In this document: positions 1-8,927 of the stretch, piece by piece | Numbering within the stretch: the first letter of the stretch is position 1 | How the letters are laid out: every line of letters starts with the position of its first letter | DNA from: Lichenibacterium ramalinae | Lineage (GTDB): Bacteria; Pseudomonadota; Alphaproteobacteria; Rhizobiales; Beijerinckiaceae | DNA: 64,000 nt | Assembly (NCBI RefSeq): GCF_004137085.1 | Contig: NZ_QYBC01000005.1 | Coordinates: forward strand, 110,196 to 174,195 | Direction: 5' to 3' | Notes under the pieces: generated by a model | Seen by the model: only the letters and a program-made list of their open reading frames with translations | Databases searched by the model: none | What the model was told of the DNA's origin: nothing | Program-made: the position numbers and the translations under genes

Positions 1-261
1 GCAGATGCTGATCCACGGGTAGCGCTCCGCCGTCGTCAGGGCGAGGGCGACGCCGTCGATGGAATCGCCGAGCGCGACGTCGGTGAAGAGCGCCCGGATG
101 TCGTGGGCCCGGGCAGCGAGTTGGTCGTGGGCGGCCTGGCCGCTGGCGCATTCGAGGGCTTCGAGGCCGCATTCCTCCACCATGTCGCGCGCCATGCGGG
201 AGAGTTCGAGGTCGTCCTCGACGATCAGCACGGTGGTCCGGGTCACGGTCGTCTGGTTCAT
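1..261 (-). CDS. Response regulator receiver protein (C-terminal part lies beyond the window)
   Basis: The minus strand reads open from an ATG at 261 to the left edge. It begins MNQTTVTRTTVLIVEDDLEL, a CheY-like receiver domain with the acidic pair EDD after beta-1, and continues to the phospho-acceptor region ALFTDVALGDSIDGVALA, where the Asp of FTDV is the likely phosphorylation site. About 87 residues are visible, so most of a receiver domain is present. Whether an output domain follows cannot be seen. The next gene on the same strand (506-886) is a second receiver protein. They probably act in a His-Asp relay whose kinase is outside the window; this is inference. Confidence 0.85.
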   Translation of the reverse strand, partial: MNQTTVTRTTVLIVEDDLELSRMARDMVEECGLEALECASGQAAHDQLAARAHDIRALFTDVALGDSIDGVALALTTAERYPWISIC

Positions 262-505
262 GGTCCTGCCTCGGTCCCGTATCCGGCCGTCGCCTCCGTC
301 CGGGCCGGCCGACCGGCCGGTGCGCGACGTTCGCCCGGACAACGCGTGAACCAGCCTGCCGATGCGGAGGGGCGAACCCGGCAGCGGCGCCGCCGTCCCG
401 CCGGCCATGCCGATCCGACGCGCGGAGTCTCGCCCGCCATCCCGGTGGGCCGGCTCGCGCGGCGGATCTGGCCCGGGTCGGCGACAGCCCGAAACACGCC
501 CGGCG

Positions 506-886
506 TCAGCTCGCCATCATGGTCTGGATGCGGCGCATCACGTCGTCGTGATCGTAGGGCTTGCCCACGAAGGTCGCACCCTCGGGCATGTCGCCGGCAT
601 TCGGCATGGCGCGCCCCGACACGATGACGGTCTTCACGGCCGGTCGGTTGGCGTGGACCCAATGGGCCAGAGCGTAGCCGTCGACCTTGCCCGGCATCTC
701 GACGTCGGTGAAGAGCAACGCCACGTCGCGGCGTTCGTCGAAGATCGTGAGGGCCTGGTCGCCGGTGGCGGCCTCCAGCACCTCGAAGCCCTCGTCTTCG
801 AACAAATCGATGACCATCATCCTGACGATCGGCTCGTCCTCCACGATGAGGACCACGGCCCGGCCGGGAGGGGATGTTTGAGTCAT
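506..886 (-). CDS. Single-domain response regulator (CheY-like)
   Basis: A 126-residue protein consisting of one receiver domain: VLIVEDEPIVRMM at the N terminus (acidic pocket), LLFTDVEMPGKVDGY with the phospho-acceptor Asp of FTDVEMPG, the Ser of VIVSGRA as the conserved Thr/Ser, and the Lys of FVGKPYD as the conserved Lys. All key receiver residues are present and there is no output domain, so it would signal by protein contact. I chose the ATG at 886; an in-frame TTG at 913 would add nine residues. It follows another receiver gene on the same strand, 244 bp upstream of that gene's start. No partner kinase is visible. Confidence 0.88.
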   Translation of the reverse strand: MTQTSPPGRAVVLIVEDEPIVRMMVIDLFEDEGFEVLEAATGDQALTIFDERRDVALLFTDVEMPGKVDGYALAHWVHANRPAVKTVIVSGRAMPNAGDMPEGATFVGKPYDHDDVMRRIQTMMAS

Positions 887-1075
887 GGACGGCCTACGCC
901 CAAGGCGCGACAATGTTCCTCAGGCGGGCCGGGCTTCATCGACCCGGCCCGCCGCCCGGCCTTCGGCTCCCGCGGATCTCCCCTGTCGGAACCGCACCCG
1001 GCCGGGCGGGCTTGTTCCCGCGGGAGAGCGGGTCGGGCGAGGTCGAAGCGGGCGACCGTGGACGGGTGGGGCGGA

Positions 1076-2164
1076 ATGAGGGTGAGCGTGTCGCAGAGCG
1101 TCAATCCCACGGCGGGTTCGAGGTGGGGGAGCTGGTTCAGGCCCGCCCTGCCGGGCTTGCGGGGCGGCGGGCCCCGGCCGGCCGCCGACCGCGGCCACCG
1201 GTCCGGCGAACACCCCTTCCACCTCGTCGATGCCGGCCATCCGGTCCCGCCCGGCGGCATCGTGGTCCCGGTCCGCAGCGGTGGGGTCGCCATCCGGGCG
1301 GCCCGCTGGCCGGCCCCGGAGATCTCCGCGACGGCGCACCCGGCCGGGACCGTGCTGATCTGCACGGGCCGGAGCGAGTTCATCGAGAAGTACTTCCCCG
1401 TCGTGGCCGATCTGCGGGAGCGCGGCTTCGCCGTCGTGGTCTTCGACTGGCGCGGGCAGGGCCTGTCGCAACGCCCGCTCCGCAATGCCATGAAGGGCCA
1501 CGTCGAGCATTTCACCGATTACGAGGGCGACCTCGTCGCCGTGGCCGAGCAGGTGATGGCGCCGTTCTGCCCCCGGCCGTGGTTCGGCCTCGCCCATTCC
1601 ATGGGGGGCGCCATCGCCCTCAACGCGGCGGCGGACCGGCCCGACCTGTTCCACCGGCTGGTGCTTTCGGCTCCCATGGTGGAGATCGCCCGCCTCCCCT
1701 TCGCCGCGACGGCGCGGGCGCTGGCGCGGCTCTGCCGCTACGGCGGGCTGGCGCGCAGCTTCGTGCCCGGCGGTCGCGGGCGCGCCATGCTGTTCCGCGC
1801 CTTCGAGGAGAACCTGCTCACCTCGGACGAGACGCGCTACCATGCCGTGCTCGACTACCTGCGGGTCGAGCCCCGCCTCGTCGTCGGGGCCCCGACGCTG
1901 GGCTGGCTGCACGCCGCCTTCACCGCCATGGCCCGGCTGCATCGCGACGACTTCGCCGAGCGCATGCGCACCCCCGTGCTGGCCGTGGTGCCGGGCCTCG
2001 ACCGCGTCGTCGAGCCCCGCGCCACCGAAAGGCTGCTGTCGCGCCTGCGGGCCAGCCGCGCCGTGACGGTGCCGGGCTCCCGCCACGAGATCCTCATGGA
2101 GCGCGACGCCTTCCGGCGCCAGTTCTGGGCCGCCTTCGACGCCTTCGTGCCGGGATCGACCTGA
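1076..2164 (+). CDS. Alpha/beta hydrolase, lysophospholipase/monoglyceride lipase-like (PldB family)
   Basis: The conserved part begins around GHPVPPGGIVVPV and holds an alpha/beta-hydrolase core: FDWRGQGLSQR, the nucleophile elbow GLAHSMGG (Ser175 from the chosen start), a helical lid, then PGLDRVVEPRAT and GSRHEILME, supplying the acid and the His. This order matches the serine-lipase (Hydrolase_4) family acting on lysophospholipids or monoacylglycerols; the substrate is inferred. The start is uncertain. ATG 1076 is the first in-frame ATG near the domain but gives about 50 poorly conserved residues, and no closer ATG/GTG exists (a TTG lies near 1158). The gene is convergent with dsbB, 22 bp apart. 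Confidence 0.85.
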   Translation: MRVSVSQSVNPTAGSRWGSWFRPALPGLRGGGPRPAADRGHRSGEHPFHLVDAGHPVPPGGIVVPVRSGGVAIRAARWPAPEISATAHPAGTVLICTGRSEFIEKYFPVVADLRERGFAVVVFDWRGQGLSQRPLRNAMKGHVEHFTDYEGDLVAVAEQVMAPFCPRPWFGLAHSMGGAIALNAAADRPDLFHRLVLSAPMVEIARLPFAATARALARLCRYGGLARSFVPGGRGRAMLFRAFEENLLTSDETRYHAVLDYLRVEPRLVVGAPTLGWLHAAFTAMARLHRDDFAERMRTPVLAVVPGLDRVVEPRATERLLSRLRASRAVTVPGSRHEILMERDAFRRQFWAAFDAFVPGST

Positions 2165-2186
2165 CGGCGATGCCGGGTCCGCGACG

Positions 2187-2696
2187 TCAGGCGCGGCGTA
2201 GCCCCAGGATGGCGAGGATGGCCAGGGCGGCGGACAGCAGGGCGTTCCAGGCCGCGAGCGACAGCCCCAGCACGGCGAGCGCCGCCTCGTCGCAGCGCAC
2301 CACGTTGACGTGGTCGAGCGCCTTCAGCAAATCCGCCACGTCGGACGGCGCGTCGGCGGCGCCCGAACAGCCCGTCGGCCCCGCCCACAGGTGCCATTCC
2401 ACGCCGGCATGGTAGGCGCCCAGCGCGGCGCCGGCCGCGAAGGCCAGGGCGAGCAGGGCGAAGCCCGCCCGCGACGCGCCGCGGGGGAGCCGCCGGCCCA
2501 GGACGGCGAGCAGCGCCGCGACCGGAAGCCCGATGTAGAACGGGACGCGTTCCTTGAGGCAGAGTTCGCAGGGCGTGTAGCCGCGGGCCTGCAGCGTCCA
2601 CACCGCCGCGATGGTGAGGAAGCTGGCGAGCGCCACGCCCCCGGCGGCCAGCGCGGGCCCGTCGCGCCATGCCGGTGCCCTGGAGATGTCGCTCAT
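2187..2696 (-). CDS. dsbB: Disulfide bond formation protein B (DsbB)
   Basis: The 169-residue protein has four predicted membrane helices and two periplasmic cysteine pairs: C43-E-L-C46 in the first loop and Cys110/Cys135 in the second. DsbB reoxidises DsbA in the periplasm and passes electrons to quinone; these four cysteines carry out the relay. Length and arrangement match the family. It is the downstream gene of a pair: the YqaA-type membrane protein at 2719-3300 ends 22 bp before this ATG, so they are probably cotranscribed. No dsbA is in the window. Confidence 0.93.
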   Translation of the reverse strand: MSDISRAPAWRDGPALAAGGVALASFLTIAAVWTLQARGYTPCELCLKERVPFYIGLPVAALLAVLGRRLPRGASRAGFALLALAFAAGAALGAYHAGVEWHLWAGPTGCSGAADAPSDVADLLKALDHVNVVRCDEAALAVLGLSLAAWNALLSAALAILAILGLRRA

Positions 2697-2718
2697 GCCG
2701 GCCGCTTCCCCCGACGCT

Positions 2719-3300
2719 TCAGATGACGTGGGTGGCCACGTAGAAGCCCACCACGATCAGCAGGATGAAGCCGATCAGGATAGCGGCGAAGTGACGTTCG
2801 AGCGCGCCGCGGATCGGGTCGCCGAAGCGGTTGAGCAGCCCCGCCAGGATGAAGAAGCGTGCCCCGCGCGTGATGATCGACAGCAGCACGAAGAGCCCGA
2901 AATTGTAGCCCAGCAGGCCGCTCACGATGGTGACGAGCTTGTAGGGGATCGGCGTCAGGCCCTTGATGAGGATCAGCAGCCAGCCCCACTGGGCATAGGC
3001 GGCCCGCATCGCCTCCATCTTGTCGGCATAGTGGTAGACGGCGATGAGCCACTGGCCGACCGTGTCGTAGAGCAGCGCCCCGATGGCGTAGCCCAGCATG
3101 CCGCCCAGCACCGACGCCACCGTGCAGATCGTGGCATAGGCCCAGGCCCGCTGCGGCCGGGCGAGCGCCATCGGCACCAGGATGAGGTCCGGCGGCACGG
3201 GGAAGAAGGAGCTTTCCGCGAAGGCCACGGCCCCCAGCGCCAGGGGCGCGTGGCGGCTCTGGGACAGCGCGAGGGTCCAGCGATAGATGCTCTTGAACAT
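2719..3300 (-). CDS. YqaA-type DedA/SNARE-associated family membrane protein
   Basis: A 193-residue hydrophobic protein with the DedA-family hallmarks: FAESSFFPVPPDLILVP near the N terminus (a re-entrant segment with Glu and Pro), a Gly-rich helix GGMLGYAIGALLYD, and later KGLTPIPYKLVTIVSG and a terminal membrane helix. DedA-fold proteins include lipid scramblases/flippases such as the undecaprenyl-phosphate and phosphatidylethanolamine transporters; the substrate of the YqaA branch is not known. It lies 22 bp upstream of dsbB on the same strand, which suggests a shared envelope role. Confidence 0.88.
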   Translation of the reverse strand: MFKSIYRWTLALSQSRHAPLALGAVAFAESSFFPVPPDLILVPMALARPQRAWAYATICTVASVLGGMLGYAIGALLYDTVGQWLIAVYHYADKMEAMRAAYAQWGWLLILIKGLTPIPYKLVTIVSGLLGYNFGLFVLLSIITRGARFFILAGLLNRFGDPIRGALERHFAAILIGFILLIVVGFYVATHVI

Positions 3301-3448
3301 GGGGCGGGCTTAGAGGAGGGGGCGGGGGAAGTCCATGGCGGCCCGGCACCCGACCCGGCGCCCGCGCGCCATCTTGTCAGCCCGACCGATTGGGTCCAGA
3401 CCCTGGCGCGTCGGGCCCGCTTGCACGGCCCTCGCGAGACTCCATGCC

Positions 3449-5206
3449 ATGCGCCGACCCCTCGCCCTCGCCCTGGCGGTCCTCGCCGCCCTGCCGGCCG
3501 TCGCCTCGCCGGCCGCCGCCGCCGCGCCCGCGCCGGTCGGGGCGGACCACGGCATGGTGGTGACGGCCCAGCATCTCGCCTCCGAGGTGGGCGCCCAGGT
3601 CCTGAAGGACGGCGGCAACGTCGTCGACGCCGCCGTGGCGGTGGGCTACGCGCTGGCGGTGGTGTTCCCGGCGGCCGGCAACCTCGGCGGCGGCGGCTTC
3701 ATGAACATCCGCTTCGCCGATGGCCGCGCGGCCTTCGTCGACATGCGCGAGAAGGCGCCCGCGGCCGCCACCGCCACCATGTTCCAGGACGCGTCCGGCG
3801 CCGTCGTGAAGGGCCGCTCCACCGACACCTGGCTCGCCGTGGGCGTCCCCGGCACGGTGGCGGGCCTCGAATGGGCGCGCGACCATTACGGCACGAAGCC
3901 GCGCGCCGCGCTCGTCGCGCCGGCGATCCGGCTGGCCCGCGACGGCTTCGTGCTGGCGCCCGCCGACACGAGCCTGCTGCAGCTCGGCGCGCCCGACTTC
4001 GCCGCCGACCCCGCCACCGCGGCGATCTTCACCCACGGCGGCAAGCCCTATGCGGTGGGGGAGCGGCTGGTGCAGGCAAACCTCGCCGCGACGCTGGAGG
4101 CCATCGCGGCCGGCGGCGCCGACGCCTTCTACCGCGGCGACGTGGGCCGGGCCATCGCGGAAGCGAGCCGCGCGGGCGGGGGCATCATCACGGCGGCCGA
4201 CATGGCGGGCTACAGGGTGCGCGAACTCGCGCCGGTGCGCTGCTCCTACCGGGGCTACGACATCCAATCCGCCCCGCCGCCGAGCGCCGGAGGCGTGGCG
4301 ATCTGCGAGGTCCTTCAGATCCTCGAAGGCTACGACCTTTCCGCCATGGGCTATCATTCGGCCGCCGAGCTCCACGTCATGGTGGAGGCCATGCGGCGCG
4401 CCTACCGCGACCGCCAGGGGCTCGGCGATCCGGATTTCGTGAAGAACGACATCGCGAAGCTCGTCGACCGGGACTATGCGGCGCGGCTGCGGGCCGGCAT
4501 CGACGCCGTCCAGGCGACGCCGTCCGCGGCGCTGGAGGCACCGCCGCCGCCCAAGCCCGAGGGGCAGCAGACCACGCAATTCTCGATCGCCGACGGGGCC
4601 GGGAATGCCGTGTCGGTGACCTATACGCTGAACTCGTGGTTCGGGCTGCGCCGGGTCGCGGGCGGCACGGGCGTGCTGATGAACAACGAGATGGACGATT
4701 TCGCCGCGAAATCCGGGGCCTCGAACCAGTTCGGCCTCGTCGGCAGCGACGCCAACGCGGTGGCACCGGGCAAGACGCCGATCTCCTCCATGTCCCCCAC
4801 CATCCTGACGCGGGACGGCAAGCTCGCCATGGTGATCGGCAGCCCGGGCGGCTCGCGCATCATCACCATCACGCTCGAAGCCATCGTCAACGTCGTCGAC
4901 CACGGCATGACGGTGTCGGAGGCCATCGATGCGCCGCGCTTCCACATGCAGTGGATGCCGGACGTGGTGGAGACCGAACCCTATGCGCTGTCGGCCGACA
5001 CGCGCCGGCTCCTCGAGGCCTCCGGCTATACGTTCCGCGAGAAGGCGCCCTGGGGCCAGGCGGCCGGCATCACCACGGACCTATTCGGGGAGGACGGGGG
5101 CGGCAACGGCCTCGCCATCCCGTATCTGGCGAAGCCGCCGAAGCCCTACCGGCTCTACGGCGCCGACGACGACCGCGACCCCGTGGGGTCGGCGGCGGGC
5201 TATTGA
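3449..5206 (+). CDS. ggt: Gamma-glutamyltransferase (glutathione hydrolase) precursor
   Basis: A 585-residue Ntn hydrolase that cleaves the gamma-glutamyl bond of glutathione in the periplasm. The ATG at 3449 was chosen because it starts a clear signal peptide (MRRPLALALAVLAALPAVAS); an upstream ATG at 3335 would bury it. The precursor is expected to cleave itself before Thr375 in the motif TTQFSIADGAGNAVSVTYTL, freeing the small subunit with Thr as nucleophile; the usual His after the Thr pair is Gln here. The motifs NLGGGGFM, NNEMDDF and GSPGGSRI are also present. A siroheme synthase gene begins 16 bp downstream, which hints at a shared transcript concerned with sulfur metabolism. Confidence 0.95.
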   Translation: MRRPLALALAVLAALPAVASPAAAAAPAPVGADHGMVVTAQHLASEVGAQVLKDGGNVVDAAVAVGYALAVVFPAAGNLGGGGFMNIRFADGRAAFVDMREKAPAAATATMFQDASGAVVKGRSTDTWLAVGVPGTVAGLEWARDHYGTKPRAALVAPAIRLARDGFVLAPADTSLLQLGAPDFAADPATAAIFTHGGKPYAVGERLVQANLAATLEAIAAGGADAFYRGDVGRAIAEASRAGGGIITAADMAGYRVRELAPVRCSYRGYDIQSAPPPSAGGVAICEVLQILEGYDLSAMGYHSAAELHVMVEAMRRAYRDRQGLGDPDFVKNDIAKLVDRDYAARLRAGIDAVQATPSAALEAPPPPKPEGQQTTQFSIADGAGNAVSVTYTLNSWFGLRRVAGGTGVLMNNEMDDFAAKSGASNQFGLVGSDANAVAPGKTPISSMSPTILTRDGKLAMVIGSPGGSRIITITLEAIVNVVDHGMTVSEAIDAPRFHMQWMPDVVETEPYALSADTRRLLEASGYTFREKAPWGQAAGITTDLFGEDGGGNGLAIPYLAKPPKPYRLYGADDDRDPVGSAAGY

Positions 5207-5222
5207 CCGGGACGGTGCCGCC

Positions 5223-6299
5223 ATGACGGATGGCCGCCGCCCGCCGAAGCCGCCCGGCGCCATCGCGCCGCTGGCGACGCTGCCGATCTTCTTCAAGCTC
5301 GCCGGGCGTCGCGTCCTCGTGGCGGGCGGGACCGCGCCGGCCGTGTGGAAGGCGGAGCTCCTGGCGGCGGCCGGCGCTGCCGTGGACGTCGTGGCGGCGG
5401 AGCCCTGCGCCGAGATGGAGGCGCTCTGCGATGCGCTGCCGGCGCGGCTGACGCTGCATCGTCGCGCCTTCGCGCCCGCCGACCTCGCCGGCGCCGCCCT
5501 CGCCATCGGGGCCTTCGAGGGCGACGAGGGCGAGGCCTTCCGGGCGGCCGCCCAGGCCGCCGGCGTGCCCGTCAACGTCATCGACGTGCCCCCGCTCTGC
5601 GACTTCCAGTTCGGCACGATCGTGGCGCGCTCGCCCCTGGTGATCGGCATCTCGACCGACGGCGCGGCTCCGGTCTTCGGTCAGGCCCTTCGGGCCAGGA
5701 TCGAGGCGCTGTTGCCGGCGGAGACCGGGGCCTGGGCGGTGGCGGCCAAGGCTTGGCGCGAGCCGCTGCAGGCGTTGAAGCTTGGGTTCGCGGCGCGACG
5801 GCGGTTCTGGGAACTGTTCGCCGACATGGCCCTCGAGGGCGGGGACCGCGCGCCCCGCGAGGCCGACCGGCTGCGCTGCATGGCGGCGGCCGAGGCGACC
5901 GAAGCCGCCGGAGCCGGCCGCATCCTGCTCGTCGGGGCCGGGCCGGGCCCGACCGAGGAGGTGACACTCGGCGCCGTGCGGGCGCTTCAATCGGCGGACG
6001 TAGTCCTGCACGAGGCCGGCGTGGCCCCCGCGGTCCTGGGGCTCGGACGCCGCGAAGCCCGGCGCATCCCGGCGCCGGCGGAACCGGACGCGACCCTCGA
6101 TGCCGTGCTGGCGCTCGCCGCCGAAGGCCGCACGGTCGCCTGGGTGGGACCCGGGGACCCGGAAACCTGCGGGGCCTGGGCCGGTCGCGCGGCGGGCCTG
6201 GCGCGGCGCGGGACTGCGCCCGAAACCGTGCGCGGCCTTCGCTGCGCGGCTTGTCCCGCGGGCTGCGCGGCCCTTCCCGCGGGCTGCGCGGCTCTGTAG
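5223..6299 (+). CDS. cysG: Siroheme synthase: precorrin-2 dehydrogenase/ferrochelatase half plus a shortened methyltransferase-like half
   Basis: Residues from about 10 to 225 match the CysG N-terminal half: LPIFFKLAGRRVLVAGGTAPA (NAD-binding loop), VNVIDVPPLCDFQFGTIVARSPLVIGISTDGAAP, and a helical dimerisation region. This part oxidises precorrin-2 and inserts iron to make siroheme for sulfite and nitrite reductases. From about residue 245 a SUMT-like domain starts (GRILLVGAGPGPTEEVTLGA) but only about 110 residues follow, against about 240 in a full uroporphyrinogen-III methyltransferase. It ends in a low-complexity Cys/Ala/Pro tail encoded by a short DNA repeat. The protein therefore probably lacks methyltransferase activity, so a separate CobA would be needed. 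The gene follows ggt by 16 bp. Confidence 0.85.
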   Translation: MTDGRRPPKPPGAIAPLATLPIFFKLAGRRVLVAGGTAPAVWKAELLAAAGAAVDVVAAEPCAEMEALCDALPARLTLHRRAFAPADLAGAALAIGAFEGDEGEAFRAAAQAAGVPVNVIDVPPLCDFQFGTIVARSPLVIGISTDGAAPVFGQALRARIEALLPAETGAWAVAAKAWREPLQALKLGFAARRRFWELFADMALEGGDRAPREADRLRCMAAAEATEAAGAGRILLVGAGPGPTEEVTLGAVRALQSADVVLHEAGVAPAVLGLGRREARRIPAPAEPDATLDAVLALAAEGRTVAWVGPGDPETCGAWAGRAAGLARRGTAPETVRGLRCAACPAGCAALPAGCAAL

Positions 6300-6306
6300 T
6301 CGGCCG

Positions 6307-6594
6307 TCAGTGATCGGGCTTGAGCGTGCGGGTGCCGCCGTGAGAGGCATGCCCGCCCTTGCGGCCGGCCTGAGCGGCGAGGCGGTGGTTCTGCGAGAAG
6401 CTGCGCTTCTCCGGATCGACGCTCTGGCCGCCCTTGCGTCCGGCCTGCGAGGCGAGTTCATGGTTCTGCGAGAAGCTGCGCTTCTCGTTGGGCACGCTTT
6501 CGCCGCCCTTGCGCGCGATGGCCCGCCGCTTCTCCAGGTCCATCGAAGCAAAGCCACGGGTCGACCGTGTCACGAATTGCGTTTCCTCGGGCAT
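6307..6594 (-). CDS. KGG-repeat stress-induced protein
   Basis: A 95-residue hydrophilic protein with three glycine-rich KGG motifs (ARKGGESV, GRKGGQSV, GRKGGHAS). The spacers are nearly identical: EKRSFSQNHELASQA and EKRSFSQNHRLAAQA. This is the KGG/Con-10-like family (GsiB-type general stress proteins), thought to be disordered and hydration-protective; its biochemical role is not established. The gene ends 7 bp from the convergent siroheme synthase stop. It is preceded by about 215 bp of non-coding DNA that should hold its promoter, but I see no certain -35/-10. Confidence 0.85.
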   Translation of the reverse strand: MPEETQFVTRSTRGFASMDLEKRRAIARKGGESVPNEKRSFSQNHELASQAGRKGGQSVDPEKRSFSQNHRLAAQAGRKGGHASHGGTRTLKPDH

Positions 6595-6750
6595 GGCCGG
6601 CTCGCTGACAGAGAGGTGTGTCGTGAGTCGTTGAACGCCCGGCCTAGACGCGAGTTCCTGTCAAGCGTCGGGCCTGCTTCACTCCGGCGCGCCGGAGGCG
6701 GGTCGCCGGCGTGCTGCCGGACACTTGGCGCGCGGTCGCGCTAAGCTTGG

Positions 6751-6776
6751 GCGGTGCAGCAAACATGCTGCACCGC
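6751..6776 (-). terminator. Perfect 10-bp hairpin downstream of the DEAD-box helicase
   Basis: GCGGTGCAGC (6751-6760) and GCTGCACCGC (6767-6776) form a perfect stem around a 6-nt loop, 34 nt past the helicase stop on the minus strand. No U-run follows on either strand, so it may stabilise the mRNA end or need Rho rather than act as a classical intrinsic terminator. Confidence 0.5.
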
Positions 6777-6809
6777 ACCCAGCGTGCATGGGGTCGGCGG
6801 GCCCGTGTC

Positions 6810-8651
6810 TCAGGCCTCGGCTTCGCGGCGCGGCTTGCGCGGGCGGGCGCCCTGCTCGTCGGTGCGCGGCACGTGGCCCTGCGGGGCGCCGCGGCCGGGA
6901 CCGTCCTCGTAGCGGGGGCGGCGCGGCGGCGCCTCGGTCGCCGGCTCGATGCGCGGGTCGGCATTCTCGCCCCGCCGCACGGCCTCGGCGAACTGCCGGG
7001 CGGCACTGTCCCGCACCTCGAACTTGGTTTCGCGGTCGAAGATCCGGATGGCGCCGATGTCGCCCTTGCCGACGCCGCCGCGGCGACACAGCATCGGCAG
7101 CAGCCAGCGCGGGTCGGCGTTGTTGCGGCGCCCGATGTTCATGCGGAACCAGGCGCCGCCTTCCTGGCTGGCCTGGCCGCCGTGTCCGGCAGGCCCGCGG
7201 CCGCCCTCGGACCGCTCGCGCGGCACGAAGGGTTCGGCGTCGGACCGCGGGCGCCGTGGCGGCTGGGAGCCCGGATCGGTGACGTCCTCGGGCGCCGGCA
7301 GGCGGGCGCGGTAGACCCGCACCAGCGCGGCCGCGACCTCTTCGGGCGTCCGCTGCTCCAGCAGCGTGCGCGCCATGGCGAGGTCGTCCTCGCTGGGCTC
7401 CTCGGCCAGCAGCGGGTCCTGCGCCATCCGGTCCTGGTCGAGCTTGCGGATCTCGTCGGCGGTGGGCGGCGCGGCCCAGACCGCCTCGGCCTTGGCCATG
7501 GCCAGCAGCCCTTCGGCGCGGCGGCGGCGGGCCGGCGGCACCAGCAGGACGCTGACGCCCTTGCGGCCGGCGCGGCCGGTACGGCCCGAGCGGTGCTGCA
7601 GCGTTTCGGCGTCGTTGGGCAGGTCGGCATGGACCACGAGGGCGAGCCCCGGCAGGTCGATGCCGCGGGCCGCGACGTCGGTGGCGACGCAGACCCGGGC
7701 GCGGCCGTCGCGCAGGGCCTGGAGTGCGTGGTTGCGCTCGTTCTGGCTGAGCTCGCCCGACAGCGACACGGTGGAGAAGCCGCGCTCCAGCAGGGCCGAC
7801 TGCAGGTGGCGCACCGTTTCGCGCGTGTTGGCGAAGACGAGGGCACTCGGCGGCTCGTAGAACCGCAGCAGGTTGACCACCGCGTGCTCCACCTCGCGCG
7901 GCACGATCCGCACGGCGCGGTATTCGATGTCGGCATGGCCGCGCGCGCCGCCCGCCACGGCGATGCGCAGAGCGTCGTTCTGGTAGCGCTGGGCCAGCAT
8001 CACGATGCCCTTGGGCAGCGTGGCGGAGAACAGCAGCGTGCGCCGCTCCTCGGGCGTGGTCTGCAGGATGAATTCGAGGTCGTCGCGGAAGCCGAGGTCG
8101 AGCATCTCGTCCGCCTCGTCGAGCACCACGGCGCGCAGGGCCGAGGGATCGAGGTTGCGGCGCTCCAGGTGGTCGCGCAGGCGTCCCGGCGTGCCCACGA
8201 CGATATGGACGCCGAAGGACAGCGAGCGGGCCTCGCGCCGCGCGTCCATGCCGCCGACGCAGGACACGATGCGGGCGCCCGTCTTGCTGTAGAGCCAGGT
8301 GAGCTCGCGCTCCACCTGCAGGGCGAGTTCGCGGGTCGGCGCCACGATGAGGGCGAGGGGCGCGGCCGCGACCGGCAGCGTGTCGCCGTCTCCCATCAGG
8401 GTCGGCGCGATGGCGAGGCCGAAGGCCACCGTCTTGCCCGAGCCGGTCTGGGCCGAGACCAGGAGATCGCGGCCCGCCTCGGCCTCGAGCACAGCGGACT
8501 GGACCGGAGTCGGGTCCTGGTAATCGCGTTCGGCCAAGGCTCGTGCGAGGGAGGGAGCTGTCGGAGGAAATGCCACGCGGTGTTTCGTGCCTTCGAAGGG
8601 CGGCGCGGGCGGGTCGGACCCTGGCGCCGATGGGGAAGCGGCCGCGCTCAT
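6810..8651 (-). CDS. DEAD-box ATP-dependent RNA helicase with DbpA-like RNA-binding C terminus
   Basis: A 613-residue RNA helicase. A Q motif (DPTPVQ, residues 46-51) precedes motif I AQTGSGKT (67-74), then motif Ia PTRELA, VGTPGRL, DEAD (178-181), SAT in LLFSATLP, and motif VI HRSGRTGRAGR. After the two RecA domains comes a long acidic/basic linker, then a segment reading FRMNIGRRNNADPRWLLPML with KGDIGAIRI, which matches the DbpA/CsdA RNA-binding domain, and a basic disordered tail. It likely remodels structured RNA in ribosome assembly or cold adaptation. The ATG at 8651 (MSAAASPSAP) was chosen because the open frame upstream runs into the divergent gene at 8928. Confidence 0.92.
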   Translation of the reverse strand: MSAAASPSAPGSDPPAPPFEGTKHRVAFPPTAPSLARALAERDYQDPTPVQSAVLEAEAGRDLLVSAQTGSGKTVAFGLAIAPTLMGDGDTLPVAAAPLALIVAPTRELALQVERELTWLYSKTGARIVSCVGGMDARREARSLSFGVHIVVGTPGRLRDHLERRNLDPSALRAVVLDEADEMLDLGFRDDLEFILQTTPEERRTLLFSATLPKGIVMLAQRYQNDALRIAVAGGARGHADIEYRAVRIVPREVEHAVVNLLRFYEPPSALVFANTRETVRHLQSALLERGFSTVSLSGELSQNERNHALQALRDGRARVCVATDVAARGIDLPGLALVVHADLPNDAETLQHRSGRTGRAGRKGVSVLLVPPARRRRAEGLLAMAKAEAVWAAPPTADEIRKLDQDRMAQDPLLAEEPSEDDLAMARTLLEQRTPEEVAAALVRVYRARLPAPEDVTDPGSQPPRRPRSDAEPFVPRERSEGGRGPAGHGGQASQEGGAWFRMNIGRRNNADPRWLLPMLCRRGGVGKGDIGAIRIFDRETKFEVRDSAARQFAEAVRRGENADPRIEPATEAPPRRPRYEDGPGRGAPQGHVPRTDEQGARPRKPRREAEA

Positions 8652-8927
8652 CGCGGCCCTGCGACGCTTCGGCCCATGCCGGGCACTGCGTCTATGGAGA
8701 CCGAGATGGTCCTTAAGCCATCCCGGCACAATCGGCGAGCCCCGCATGGCACCAAAGAAACCGCCGATCCGCCCGCCAAATCCGTGTCGGAGCCGCATCG
8801 GTGCCCCAAATGACGGTGAAGGACGCCGCTCGATCTCCCCCGGGATCGATGGTGCCGCAGCGGTCCGACACTTGCGAAGGCGGGCCCGCGTACTGAAATC
8901 TGAGGGGCAGCTCGGGAGACGGATGCG

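Noticed and set aside
2611-5226. Plus-strand 871-residue frame over dsbB, YqaA and ggt
   Set aside because: Composition is typical of a shadow frame (Arg/Gly/Ala runs) and it overlaps three real genes.
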